This document shows, one piece after another, positions 8,878 through 16,330 of a stretch of 64,000 nucleotides of DNA. The translations under genes and the position numbers were made by a program. This DNA is from Sporosarcina beigongshangi (GTDB taxonomy: Bacteria; Actinomycetota; Actinomycetes; Actinomycetales; Micrococcaceae), in assembly GCF_016820535.1 (NCBI RefSeq), contig NZ_JADHDY010000011.1:1-64000 (forward strand), given 5' to 3'. Within the stretch, counting starts at the first letter, position 1. The number at the start of each line of letters is the position of its first letter. The notes beneath the pieces were generated by a model. That model was not told the origin of the DNA and ran no database searches. It saw only the letters and a program-made list of their open reading frames with translations.

Positions 8878-10372
8878 GGCCGGCGCTGTGGCCGCCTGGC
8901 GGACATTCACGGCGGCGTGCCTGGCACTGCTCCTGGCGGCTGTGCTCTCGGCGTGCACCGCCCCGCGTCCCGGGGCGGAGGGCCAGGCTCCGGCCACGCT
9001 CGCCGAGGCGGGCCAGGCAGTGTCCGCATTCGCCCGCTCCGTTGGCGGCGTGGCAAGCGTTGACGTCTTGTATGCCGCACCCGCCGGGGGCCAGCGTGGA
9101 AGCGCGGCCATCCTGCAAGGCAGCCCGCGCTGGCAGGCGACGGTGCGCCTGAACCTGCTGCCGGGTACCGCCACGGCCACCGCGGTGGCCGCCGCACGGC
9201 GGGTGGCCAACTACGTGTCCCGGTGGGAAACCGGATTCGGCTGGGTGGTGGAGCTGAATGAATGTTGCGCCAAGGCTGTCTCGGCAAAAGTGTCTGAGAC
9301 CCAGATATCGGAGGAAGCCGGGGTGCTCCGCGCAGGAACGGTCCGCTACTTTGGTGATGCGCGGTCGCTGGCTGCAGTGGCCGGAGTGGGCAGCGTCTCC
9401 ATTGACACCGTGGGACAGGCGGCGGCCGGGGTGGCCGACTACACGTATTTGCCCGCGTTGGCCGCCGCCCTGCACGACGGCGGATTCGACAGCTCGGTGC
9501 TGAAGCTGCCGGGCAGCAGTGTGGAATTCCGGACAGGCGGATACCGTCCTGGTGCCGGGCTGCTGGCCCTCATGGAACAGTTGGGCACTACCCAGCCGCT
9601 GCAGTCCATGGCCGTGCTGCCCGACGAGAACTCGGCACCGGCGGCGGGTGGCGGTGCAGCGCCGTCGAACTTTTATCTCTTGGTCTCAGCAGAAACCAAG
9701 GAGGAGGCCCAGGACGTGGAGAAGGCCATCCTGGCCGCCGAGCTGGAATACGTAGCGGGCGATGCGGCGGTGCGCAGCTACCACATTCCCTACGGCGAGC
9801 CCGTTGACAGCGGCTACGGCAAGCCCCGCCGGGATTCCCTCTCCGGGAAACTGAACCACGCAACGCCACTCCCTGCCGGTGATGCCGTGCCCGCGGCCCC
9901 GGAACGGGAACCCGCAGTGGTGGCGGATGCGCCGCTGTGCGCGCCGGACCAGCTTGAATGGACGGCCCAACAGATGCCGGCACCCAGCATGGGATTCACC
10001 GGGATGGGCGTCTTTCTCTCAAACATCGGCATGGCTCCCTGCTCGCTGGACGGGTACCCGGCGCTGGAATTTGCCGACTCCGACGGTGACGCGATTCCCG
10101 TGGTCTTGGCACAGGGTTTTCTTGAAGCGCGGGGCAATGCTGTTCCGGTGCGTGTCGTGATCGGTGCCGGTGAGCAGGCGGTGGCAGCCGTGCAGTGGCG
10201 GACCAACCAAGTGGACGGCTATTCGCGGCTGCCGTCCACGATGGCGGTCGAAGCGGTGGCCGGAACAGGGTTCACCAGGGCATCGGAAATTTTCGTCACG
10301 ACAAACATCATTGACGACAGCGAAGTCAGGCTCTCGCCATGGCAGCCGGCCGATCAGCCGTTGCCCCGCTAG
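8855..10372 (+). CDS. secreted lipoprotein with C-terminal DUF4232-like domain
   Basis: 505 residues from the GTG at 8855, chosen because GGAGAGG lies 9 nt upstream; earlier in-frame GTG codons at 8822 and 8831 lack this. A signal peptide ends in the lipobox LSAC with Cys34. Residues 50-340 form an unrecognised extracytoplasmic region, with paired repeats of an alpha/beta look. Residues about 370-500 resemble DUF4232 (CAPDQLEWTAQQ, then GFTGMGVFLSNIGMAPCSLDGYPALEF), an Ig-like domain in actinobacterial lipoproteins. Start overlap with the SpoIIM-like gene suggests translational coupling. Substrate or partner unknown. Confidence 0.75.
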   Translation: MPPSARPEAGAVAAWRTFTAACLALLLAAVLSACTAPRPGAEGQAPATLAEAGQAVSAFARSVGGVASVDVLYAAPAGGQRGSAAILQGSPRWQATVRLNLLPGTATATAVAAARRVANYVSRWETGFGWVVELNECCAKAVSAKVSETQISEEAGVLRAGTVRYFGDARSLAAVAGVGSVSIDTVGQAAAGVADYTYLPALAAALHDGGFDSSVLKLPGSSVEFRTGGYRPGAGLLALMEQLGTTQPLQSMAVLPDENSAPAAGGGAAPSNFYLLVSAETKEEAQDVEKAILAAELEYVAGDAAVRSYHIPYGEPVDSGYGKPRRDSLSGKLNHATPLPAGDAVPAAPEREPAVVADAPLCAPDQLEWTAQQMPAPSMGFTGMGVFLSNIGMAPCSLDGYPALEFADSDGDAIPVVLAQGFLEARGNAVPVRVVIGAGEQAVAAVQWRTNQVDGYSRLPSTMAVEAVAGTGFTRASEIFVTTNIIDDSEVRLSPWQPADQPLPR

Positions 10373-10380
10373 CTTTCTTC

Positions 10381-10428
10381 GGACCCGGACCCGGACCCGG
10401 ACCCGGGCTCGGACCCGGACCCGGGCCC
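10381..10428. repeat. hexanucleotide tandem repeat (GGACCC)n
   Basis: Eight 6-bp units directly after the lipoprotein stop codon: four perfect GGACCC, then GGGCTC, two GGACCC and GGGCCC. It stays in a frame that would encode Gly-Pro repeats, but no start or ribosome binding site supports translation. Confidence 0.85.
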
Positions 10429-10457
10429 TCGTCCCCGGCCTTCGTCCGGGGCTTCAT

Positions 10458-10527
10458 CCCGGCCATCGGGGGTCCGCCCTCGTCCCCGCCTTCATCCCGA
10501 ACCTCGTCCCGGCCATCGGGGGTCCGC
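10458..10527. repeat. 20-bp direct repeat, 50-bp period
   Basis: CCCGGCCATCGGGGGTCCGC occurs at 10458-10477 and again, identical, at 10508-10527. The intervening sequence is also CCCG/TCATCCC-rich, so this is a degenerate tandem array. Confidence 0.8.
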
Positions 10528-10642
10528 TGTCTCGCTGCCGCCAGGCGTCCGAATTTCTTCCGGCCGCCTGGCACTTATGCGTTCTCCACCAGTAGTGTGC
10601 TGAAGCCGGTGATGCCGGGCCGACTGGTCCGGGCAGCGTCAC

Positions 10643-10801
10643 TTGAAACTGCAGCTGATGCGGTTCACGAAGTTGAAACAGCACATCATGCGATTTCCGA
10701 GATTGAGTCAGCAGCACCTGCGATAAATCCGTCGATTTATCGCAGGTGCTGCTGTTTCAACGTGCCTGGCGTCTGGGGGATCGCAGCTGCTGCTGTTTCA
10801 A
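10643..10801. repeat. cluster of five ~25-bp elements, three direct (30-bp period) and two inverted
   Basis: Related units start with TTGAAAC/TTGAGTC and continue as (a/t)GCAG.ACCTGCGAT. Direct copies begin at 10643, 10673 and 10703, exactly 30 bp apart. Inverted copies have their TTGAAA ends at 10760 and 10801. The third direct and first inverted copy form a perfect 20-bp dyad (10709-10728 with 10735-10754, loop of 6). It lies in the 497-bp gap between the lipoprotein and the SGNH hydrolase. The rest of that gap (10528-10642, 10802-10869) shows no gene. Confidence 0.85.
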
Positions 10802-10869
10802 CGTGCGGCGGCCGGGCCCCGAACCGCCCGGCCCTGCCAAAGCGCCTGAAAAAGGTGCACCATGGGGTT

Positions 10870-11748
10870 ATGGGATTCGACGCGGGCACCGGAGCAGACA
10901 GCGGGCAGCTGCCCCGCCTGCCCCACCCGTGGCGGCGCTTCGTGGCCCTCGGCGATTCCTTCACTGAAGGCCTGGACGATCCGGAACCGCGCAATCCCGG
11001 CGGATACCGCGGCTGGGCGGACCGTGCGGCGGAGGAGCTGAGCGTTGGCGTGCCCGACTTCTCCTATGCCAACCTTGCCGTCCGGGGCCTGCTGATCCAC
11101 CAGGTGGTGGAAACGCAGATGGGCCCGGCCCTGGCACTGAGGCCGGACCTTGTGTCCATCCAAGCCGGCGGCAACGACCTCCTGCATCCCGGCGCAGACC
11201 CTGACAAGCTGGCCGGGCTCCTGGAGGAGGCAGTGGTGCGCCTCCGCTTGCAGGACATTACGGTGGTGATTTTCGCGGGCCCCGACTCCGGGCGGTCCAC
11301 CGTGATGGGCCAGTTCCGCAGCAAGATTGCGGTGTTCAATGAGAACATGCGCAGCATCGCCGAGCACCACGACGCCGTCGTCGCGGACCTTTGGGCCATG
11401 ACCGAGCTGCAGGACTCCCGTCTGTGGAGCCCGGACCGTCTCCACCCCTCTTCCCTGGGCCACCATGCCATTGCCGCCATGTTCCTGGAGACGCTCAATG
11501 TGCCGCACTCGCTGCTGCCGCTGGCCCCGAAGGAGCTGCCAGGCCGCAGCTGGCGCCAGGCGCGGGTGGGCGATCTCGTCTGGGCCCGCGACTACTTCAT
11601 GCCCTGGGTCCTGCGCGGTATCCGCCGGGAATCGCCCACCGGCGGCTTCGGCCCAAAGCGCCCGGTCGCCTCGCCCGTCGCCTCGACGGTCCTGGAGCAG
11701 CCGCCGGCTCCGGGCGGGCGCGTTGCGGGTTCCGGAACGGACGGATGA
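10870..11748 (+). CDS. SGNH/GDSL-family hydrolase (lipase/esterase-like)
   Basis: 292 residues. The SGNH blocks are clear: FVALGDSFTEG with nucleophile Ser30, the glycine-containing block II near ANLAVRG, GGND at 100-103, and the catalytic dyad SPDRLHP with Asp189 and His192. No signal peptide is seen, so a cytosolic esterase or acyl hydrolase is expected, with unknown substrate. I chose the ATG at 10870. An in-frame GTG at 10855 is an alternative. The frame runs open back to 10339 through repeat sequence, which I regard as non-coding. Confidence 0.83.
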   Translation: MGFDAGTGADSGQLPRLPHPWRRFVALGDSFTEGLDDPEPRNPGGYRGWADRAAEELSVGVPDFSYANLAVRGLLIHQVVETQMGPALALRPDLVSIQAGGNDLLHPGADPDKLAGLLEEAVVRLRLQDITVVIFAGPDSGRSTVMGQFRSKIAVFNENMRSIAEHHDAVVADLWAMTELQDSRLWSPDRLHPSSLGHHAIAAMFLETLNVPHSLLPLAPKELPGRSWRQARVGDLVWARDYFMPWVLRGIRRESPTGGFGPKRPVASPVASTVLEQPPAPGGRVAGSGTDG

Positions 11749-11827
11749 CGGCAGGGCAAAGCCGGTCATCCCGTGTCACTTTGGCATCCCCGCGGGGTGG
11801 CAGTGTCACTGCGCGGCACGCTGGCGG

Positions 11828-11833
11828 TATCGT
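11828..11833 (+). promoter_or_regulatory. -10 box (TATCGT), leaderless start of the TIGR01906 gene
   Basis: TATCGT ends 8 nt before the GTG at 11842. No ribosome binding site is present. Confidence 0.4.
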
Positions 11834-11841
11834 TTCGACAT

Positions 11842-12972
11842 GTGAGTGAGAATTCAAATCCCCAGGACCCATCCCTGAACGCCGAGCGAGAGGCGCCCAC
11901 GGAGGTGGGTGCCGCCGTCGTGCCTGGACCGGACGCACCTGCCGCGTCGAAGATTAAGCTCGACGGCGCATCCTCCTCCCAGCCGATGCGCCCCGCAGCC
12001 AGGCTGCCGCGGCTGCCCGGCGGCGACGACGCGCCCACCACGGCCATTCCCGCACCGGCCGAGCCGGAGGAAACGGGGACGAAGCCGATGGCCAGCGTTG
12101 CCCCGCAGGGTAAGCCAGCCCCGCAGGGGACGCCAGCCCCGCACCAGAAGGCTGCCCCGGCGACGGAGACGTCCATGATCTCCATGCGCCCGCCCGCGGA
12201 GGAGATTGCCAAGCGCCAGGCCGCAATGGAGAAGGCCGCCAACACCAAACCCGTGTTGACGCGGGTGTACCAGGTGCTGCTCGCCGTGTTCTATCCCGTG
12301 GTCCTGCTGGTACTGGCCATTCGGCTCGTCACCTCGAACGTTTTCCTTTGGGTGGAGTACCACCGTCCTGGATTCCCGGCCGATTCCTTTGGCTTCAGCA
12401 CCGAGGACCGGGTCACCTACGGCTCCTACACGGTGGATTACCTGTTGAACTTCGCCCCGAAACGCTACCTTGGCGGCCTGGTGGACACGGTCGGCAACCC
12501 GCTGTTCCTGGACCGCGAGGTGGGGCACATGGCGGACGTCAAGACCGTCATTGTCATGGCGTTTGTGGTGGGCCTGGTGCTGGCCGCGATCATGGTGGTC
12601 GCCATGGTCTACCTGGCGCGGAGGAGCCGCGGCGGGATCCGCCGGGGGCTGTTCGCCGGCTCCATCGTGACTCTGGCCGTGATCATCGGCCTGGGGGTCT
12701 TCGCCGTGACCGGCTGGGAGGCTTTTTTCACCGAATTCCACAAGATCTTCTTTGCCGCAGGCACCTGGACCTTTTACACGGACGACACCCTGATCCGGCT
12801 ATTCCCGAGCCAGTTCTGGACGGACGCGGGGCTCTTTATCGGGGTGTTTGTGTTGGTGGTTTCCTCGCTGACGCTGGCCTTCACCTGGCCCACCAAGGAA
12901 CGGCGCCGCGCCGTGGGAACCGCAGGAAGACCGGGCGGACACGGCGCGCCGAGCGGCCGCCGGGCCGCGTAG
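11842..12972 (+). CDS. TIGR01906 family integral membrane protein
   Basis: 376 residues. The first 145 residues are a Pro/Ala-rich, low-complexity cytosolic extension ending in KRQAAMEKA. After this comes the TIGR01906 membrane core: a first helix VLLAVFYPVVLLVLAIRLV, an extracellular loop with the motif FGFSTEDRVTYGSYTVDYLLNF, then VKTVIVMAFVVGLVLAAIMVV and two more helices. The family is found in Gram-positive bacteria and has no known activity. The GTG at 11842 fits the leaderless -10 box; a longer frame from 11773 has no support. Confidence 0.8.
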   Translation: MSENSNPQDPSLNAEREAPTEVGAAVVPGPDAPAASKIKLDGASSSQPMRPAARLPRLPGGDDAPTTAIPAPAEPEETGTKPMASVAPQGKPAPQGTPAPHQKAAPATETSMISMRPPAEEIAKRQAAMEKAANTKPVLTRVYQVLLAVFYPVVLLVLAIRLVTSNVFLWVEYHRPGFPADSFGFSTEDRVTYGSYTVDYLLNFAPKRYLGGLVDTVGNPLFLDREVGHMADVKTVIVMAFVVGLVLAAIMVVAMVYLARRSRGGIRRGLFAGSIVTLAVIIGLGVFAVTGWEAFFTEFHKIFFAAGTWTFYTDDTLIRLFPSQFWTDAGLFIGVFVLVVSSLTLAFTWPTKERRRAVGTAGRPGGHGAPSGRRAA

Positions 12973-13026
12973 AACCCGGCCCGAAATTAATGTTCCCCGC
13001 GTTACACACAAAAGTGAATAGAGCAG

Positions 13027-13039
13027 GAAAGACTCTTTC
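13027..13039. promoter_or_regulatory. palindrome GAAAGA-C-TCTTTC in the autokinase promoter region
   Basis: A perfect 6+1+6 dyad lies 88 bp before the tyrosine autokinase start, inside the only markedly AT-rich stretch of this neighbourhood (13000-13080). The stretch also holds TATTC-N7-GAATA. A promoter and operator are likely, but I cannot place -10 and -35 with confidence. Confidence 0.4.
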
Positions 13040-13126
13040 TGTTAGAATTTTTTAGTATTCTATTGCCGAATAGTTTGGATTGACTTGGAAGACGAGCAAA
13101 TAGGTGGCCAGGAAAAGTCCCTCGAC

Positions 13127-14707
13127 ATGAGGGACTACGTCCGGGTTTTCCGGCAGCATTGGTTGGGGGTTGTTGCGCTTACGCTCATCGGCATATTGTG
13201 CAGTGCGGGGTGGCTGCTGTTCCAGCAGCCCGTCTATTCCGCAACGTCCGTGGGGTATGTTTCCGTACCCGGCGGCGACAATATGGGGTCGGCCCTGGCG
13301 GGTGACAACCTGGCGAAGTCCAAGGCCACCAGCTACGCGAGCTTCGCCAGCTCCCGGCCCGTGGCGGAATCCGTCATCGCCGCACTGAAACTGGACACCC
13401 CGGCCGACGAACTGCTGGCCCAGGTCACGGTGACGGCGGCCAAGGACACCGCACAGATCAAGATTGAAGCTTCGGCGGACACGGCACAGGAGGCTCAGGC
13501 CCTGGCCAACGCCTGGGTGGTCTCGCTGGCCGAACAGGTCAAGGTACTTGAGTCGGCGCCGAACCCCACGGATCCCAGCGCAGTGCCGCTGGAGTCCATC
13601 ATCAAGGTGGTTCCGCTGGGCGACGCCCCGCTGCCGCAGTCCCCGTCCTCGCCCAACAAGAAGATGACGCTGGTCATTGGCGCACTCGCCGGCCTGATTG
13701 CCGGCGTCGCCTACGCCCTGATCCGCAACCACCTGGACCGGCGCATCCGCTCGGTTGAGATGGTTGAAAAGGCCACCGGCACCTCCGTGGTAGGCACCAT
13801 CCCCGTGGATGAACGCCTCCGCAGCGGCCGCCACGTGGTTGAAAGCGGCGTGATCGACCACAAGTCCACGGAGGGCTACGCCATGAGCGAGGCTCTGCGC
13901 GAGCTGCGCACCAACCTGCACTACATGAACGTTGACAACCCTCCGCGCGTCATCGTCATCACCAGTTCGGTGCCCGGCGAGGGCAAGTCCACCATCGCGG
14001 CCAACCTGGCCGTCACCATCGCGGCCACCGGCCAGCGCGTGATCCTGATCGACGGCGACCTGCGCCGCCCCGTCGTGGCGGAATTCTTCGGCCTTGCCGG
14101 GGGCGGCGGGCTCACCGACATCCTCAGCGGCCAGGCCTCCCTCAACGACGTCCTGCAGGTGTACCGTCCGGTGCCCACGCTGGCCGTGCTCGGCGCCGGG
14201 CGCATCCCGCCCAACCCCAGCGAACTGCTTGGCTCCATGGCCATGAAGCGGCTGCTGGACCGCCTCTCCGAGGACGCCGTGGTGCTGATTGACGCACCGC
14301 CGCTGCTGCCCGTCACGGACGCGGCCATCCTGGCCCGCTCCACCGACGGCGCACTGGTGGTGGCGGGAGCCGGCAAGACCTCCATCGACGAACTCATCAA
14401 GGCGGTGGCGTCGCTGGGAAAGGTCAACGCACCCCTCCTGGGTGCCGTGCTGAACCGCGTCCCCACCTCGGGCAGCCAGGCCGCCGGCTACGGCTACTAC
14501 GGCAAGGGCTACTACTACCACCAGGAAGCCTCGAAGGCGAAAGGCAAGAAGGGCCGGGGGCCCAAGCCCGTCCGCCCCGCCAAGTCGCCGGTGGCGCACG
14601 TGGAAAGCTACACCGAAGAGGGCCTGAACCGCGAAGCCGCGTTCGACGAACTGCTGAACCCGAACGGTGACGAAGCCCCCACGCGGCGAGTGACGCGCAG
14701 CCTCTAG
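13127..14707 (+). CDS. polysaccharide tyrosine autokinase (BY-kinase) fused to Wzz-type chain-length domain
   Basis: 526 residues. An N-terminal Wzz-like region with two transmembrane helices (about 15-35 and 183-203) flanks an extracellular loop. The cytosolic BY-kinase follows: Walker A VPGEGKST near residue 282, Walker A' VILIDGDLRRP near 305, and Walker B VVLIDAPPLLP near 384. The C-terminus has the autophosphorylated tyrosine cluster GYGYYGKGYYYH. Such kinases control EPS polymer length through phosphorylation cycles. The ATG at 13127 has GGAAAAG about 10 nt upstream; a TTG at 13085 is an alternative. The tyrosine phosphatase on the opposite strand, just downstream, is its expected antagonist. 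The EPS operon it probably serves begins 31 kb away. Confidence 0.93.
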   Translation: MRDYVRVFRQHWLGVVALTLIGILCSAGWLLFQQPVYSATSVGYVSVPGGDNMGSALAGDNLAKSKATSYASFASSRPVAESVIAALKLDTPADELLAQVTVTAAKDTAQIKIEASADTAQEAQALANAWVVSLAEQVKVLESAPNPTDPSAVPLESIIKVVPLGDAPLPQSPSSPNKKMTLVIGALAGLIAGVAYALIRNHLDRRIRSVEMVEKATGTSVVGTIPVDERLRSGRHVVESGVIDHKSTEGYAMSEALRELRTNLHYMNVDNPPRVIVITSSVPGEGKSTIAANLAVTIAATGQRVILIDGDLRRPVVAEFFGLAGGGGLTDILSGQASLNDVLQVYRPVPTLAVLGAGRIPPNPSELLGSMAMKRLLDRLSEDAVVLIDAPPLLPVTDAAILARSTDGALVVAGAGKTSIDELIKAVASLGKVNAPLLGAVLNRVPTSGSQAAGYGYYGKGYYYHQEASKAKGKKGRGPKPVRPAKSPVAHVESYTEEGLNREAAFDELLNPNGDEAPTRRVTRSL

Positions 14708-14735
14708 ACGCCTGCCGCAAACGCGCTTGATGCAC

Positions 14736-14772
14736 AAAGGACCCGCCAGCCCCTGGGGCTTGCGGGTCCTTT
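14736..14772. terminator. bidirectional rho-independent terminator between autokinase and phosphatase genes
   Basis: An almost perfect hairpin: outer arms AAAGGACCCGC and GCGGGTCCTTT, then one mismatch, then AGCCCC-T-GGGGCT. It ends in TTT on both strands and lies between two convergent genes. Confidence 0.85.
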
Positions 14773-14785
14773 GCCGTCGGCGGTC

Positions 14786-15382
14786 CTACGGCTGCCGGGC
14801 GCCCCAGGTCTCGAACGCCAGGATCTCCTCCACGGCCGGCAGGATCTCCTCCACCATGCGGCGGTGGGTTTCCGGGCTGCGGCGGTAGGGATCCACGACG
14901 TCGTCTCCCGCCTCGGACGGTTGGCTGGCGGAGCGGTAGCTGGCTGCCAAAGCGGGCAGTTCCTCCCAGCGCGCCTGCACGGCGGCGGGCGCGGAGCCCC
15001 GGACGACCTCCGGGCTGTTGTCCTGGCGGATGGTGCGCAGAATCCGGGCAAATTCAATCAGGGTGAAGGCGCGCTTGAGCATGCGCGGGCTCATGCGGAT
15101 GACGGAGTCGCGGTGCTCAACAGTCATGGCCAGCACCAGGTTGGCCTCTTCCACCATGGTGGAGGTCAGCTGGCGGGAGACGAACTGTTCGCTGCTGCCG
15201 CCAAAGGACGCCAGGAGCCCTGCGGACTCTTCCTCCATGCCGTCGCCGGCCATGGCCTGCGTGCCGGCGCTGGCCACCGCAAACTGGCCGGGATGGGCGC
15301 TTTCCAGCTCACTCTGGAGCATCCGCTCGGCGAACGGCGAGCGGCAGATATTACCAGTGCAAACAGTCAACAAATGAATCAT
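14786..15382 (-). CDS. low-molecular-weight protein-tyrosine phosphatase
   Basis: 198 residues. The P-loop CTGNICRS (Cys8-x5-Arg14, then Ser15) is at the N-terminus as in all LMW-PTPs, and the general-acid loop DPYRR is present near residue 160. It should dephosphorylate tyrosines of the adjacent autokinase, Wzb/Wzc style, in the cytosol. I use the ATG at 15382, because it puts the P-loop in the usual position and follows a -10 box by 6 nt. An upstream ATG at 15433 would add 17 residues. It is convergent with the kinase and divergent from signal peptidase I. Confidence 0.92.
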   Translation of the reverse strand: MIHLLTVCTGNICRSPFAERMLQSELESAHPGQFAVASAGTQAMAGDGMEEESAGLLASFGGSSEQFVSRQLTSTMVEEANLVLAMTVEHRDSVIRMSPRMLKRAFTLIEFARILRTIRQDNSPEVVRGSAPAAVQARWEELPALAASYRSASQPSEAGDDVVDPYRRSPETHRRMVEEILPAVEEILAFETWGARQP

Positions 15383-15386
15383 GAAT

Positions 15387-15413
15387 TGATCATAGCCGCC
15401 GCGGCTATAATCA
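15387..15413. promoter_or_regulatory. 27-bp dyad spanning divergent -10 boxes (PTP and lepB)
   Basis: Left arm GATCATAGCCGC and right arm GCGGCTATAATC are complementary at 11 of 12 positions around a central C at 15400. One more pair closes the outside. The minus-strand -10 box TATGAT (15389-15394) and the plus-strand TATAAT (15406-15411) lie inside the arms. A dimeric regulator bound here would cover both promoters at once. Confidence 0.5.
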
Positions 15414-15527
15414 TTGAGTTGTGAATTCGTCATGGAAACTAATTGTGACGTGCATCAATTGATTGTCGAATTCCACCGCGATCCGCACACCGGCGGACGG
15501 ACCCTCCGCACAAAGGAACGCCCACCC

Positions 15528-16280
15528 ATGGCTGGACAATCCCAAGCAAGCCCCCGCACCGGCGCCAGGGGCCGGTGGCAGGCCTTCCGCCGCAGCACCG
15601 CAGGCACCCTGCTGCTCAACCTCGCGGCGGCCGTCGTGGTCATTGCACTGGTCCAAACGTTCTTTGTGAAGATGTACGTGGTGCCCTCAGGGTCCATGCA
15701 GGACACGCTGGCAGTGGGGGACAGGATCCTGGTCAACCGGACCGCCTACGCAGGCGGCGTCCCGCCGCGCGGCGACGTGGTGGTGTTCTCGGCGACTGAA
15801 GCGTGGAACGAGGGCGGGACGTCCAAGGGCGGCCCGGTCAAGGAGCTGGCCCGCTACTTTGGCGATGTCACGGGGATCGGCCCGTCGCACGAGAAGTTCC
15901 TGGTCAAGCGGGTCATCGGCGTCCCCGGGGACCTGGTGGAGTGCTGCACGGCCGAGGGCGCCGTGGCTGTCAACGGCAACGCCCTGGACGAGCCCTACAT
16001 CAAGAACAACCTGCCCTTCACCGCCGGCGCCGCAGAATGCTCCGGCACGCCCCGCAGCGTCCGCTGCTTTGGCCCGGTCACCGTCCCCGACGGGCAGTTG
16101 CTGGTGCTGGGCGACAACCGCGGCAATTCCAATGACTCCGTCTACGCCTGCCGTGGCGGATCGGGCGGGGAGGCAGGGGAGCAGGACGGCTCCTGCCTGA
16201 AGTTCGTGCCCCTTGAAAACGTCATTGGCCACACCTTTGCCACGGTGCTGCCGCTCAGCCGCTTAGGCACCGTGAAATAG
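15528..16280 (+). CDS. lepB: signal peptidase I
   Basis: 250 residues. It cleaves signal peptides from exported proteins at the outer membrane face. One N-terminal transmembrane helix (about residues 27-46) is followed by the catalytic box VPSGSMQDT with nucleophile Ser56, the general base in FLVKRVIGVPGD (Lys127), and the conserved LLVLGDNRGNSNDS. The ATG at 15528 is preceded by AAAGGAACG; an in-frame start at 15414 would precede the helix by an unlikely 38-residue extension. Note the Cys pair ECC near 144 and a second Cys pair in the loop, which may be disulphide-bonded outside. Confidence 0.93.
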   Translation: MAGQSQASPRTGARGRWQAFRRSTAGTLLLNLAAAVVVIALVQTFFVKMYVVPSGSMQDTLAVGDRILVNRTAYAGGVPPRGDVVVFSATEAWNEGGTSKGGPVKELARYFGDVTGIGPSHEKFLVKRVIGVPGDLVECCTAEGAVAVNGNALDEPYIKNNLPFTAGAAECSGTPRSVRCFGPVTVPDGQLLVLGDNRGNSNDSVYACRGGSGGEAGEQDGSCLKFVPLENVIGHTFATVLPLSRLGTVK

Positions 16281-16286
16281 TCTTCC

Positions 16287-16320
16287 GGCACCCGGGCACC
16301 CCGGCACCCGGGCACCCGGG
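16287..16320. repeat. 8-bp tandem repeat (GGCACCCG)n
   Basis: About four GGCACCCG-type units between two convergent stop codons (lepB and the HprK-like gene). No hairpin with a T-run is visible. Confidence 0.7.
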
Positions 16321-16330
16321 ACACGCGGCG

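Noticed and set aside
10643-10801. CRISPR array
   Set aside because: The 30-bp period has no separate spacers, units are degenerate, two are inverted, and no cas gene is present.
10339-10869. Long N-terminal extension of the SGNH hydrolase with Gly-Pro repeats
   Set aside because: The frame is open only because of GC-rich microsatellite and repeat DNA. It overlaps the lipoprotein gene and lacks a start signal.
13052-14737. 561-codon open frame opposite the autokinase gene
   Set aside because: It is an antisense shadow of a clearly recognisable gene. Its Gly/Val/His-rich composition is typical of reversed high-GC coding DNA.
15414-15527. Earlier start for signal peptidase I
   Set aside because: It would add 38 residues with no ribosome binding site and run through the divergent promoter. 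ATG 15528 has AAAGGAACG upstream.
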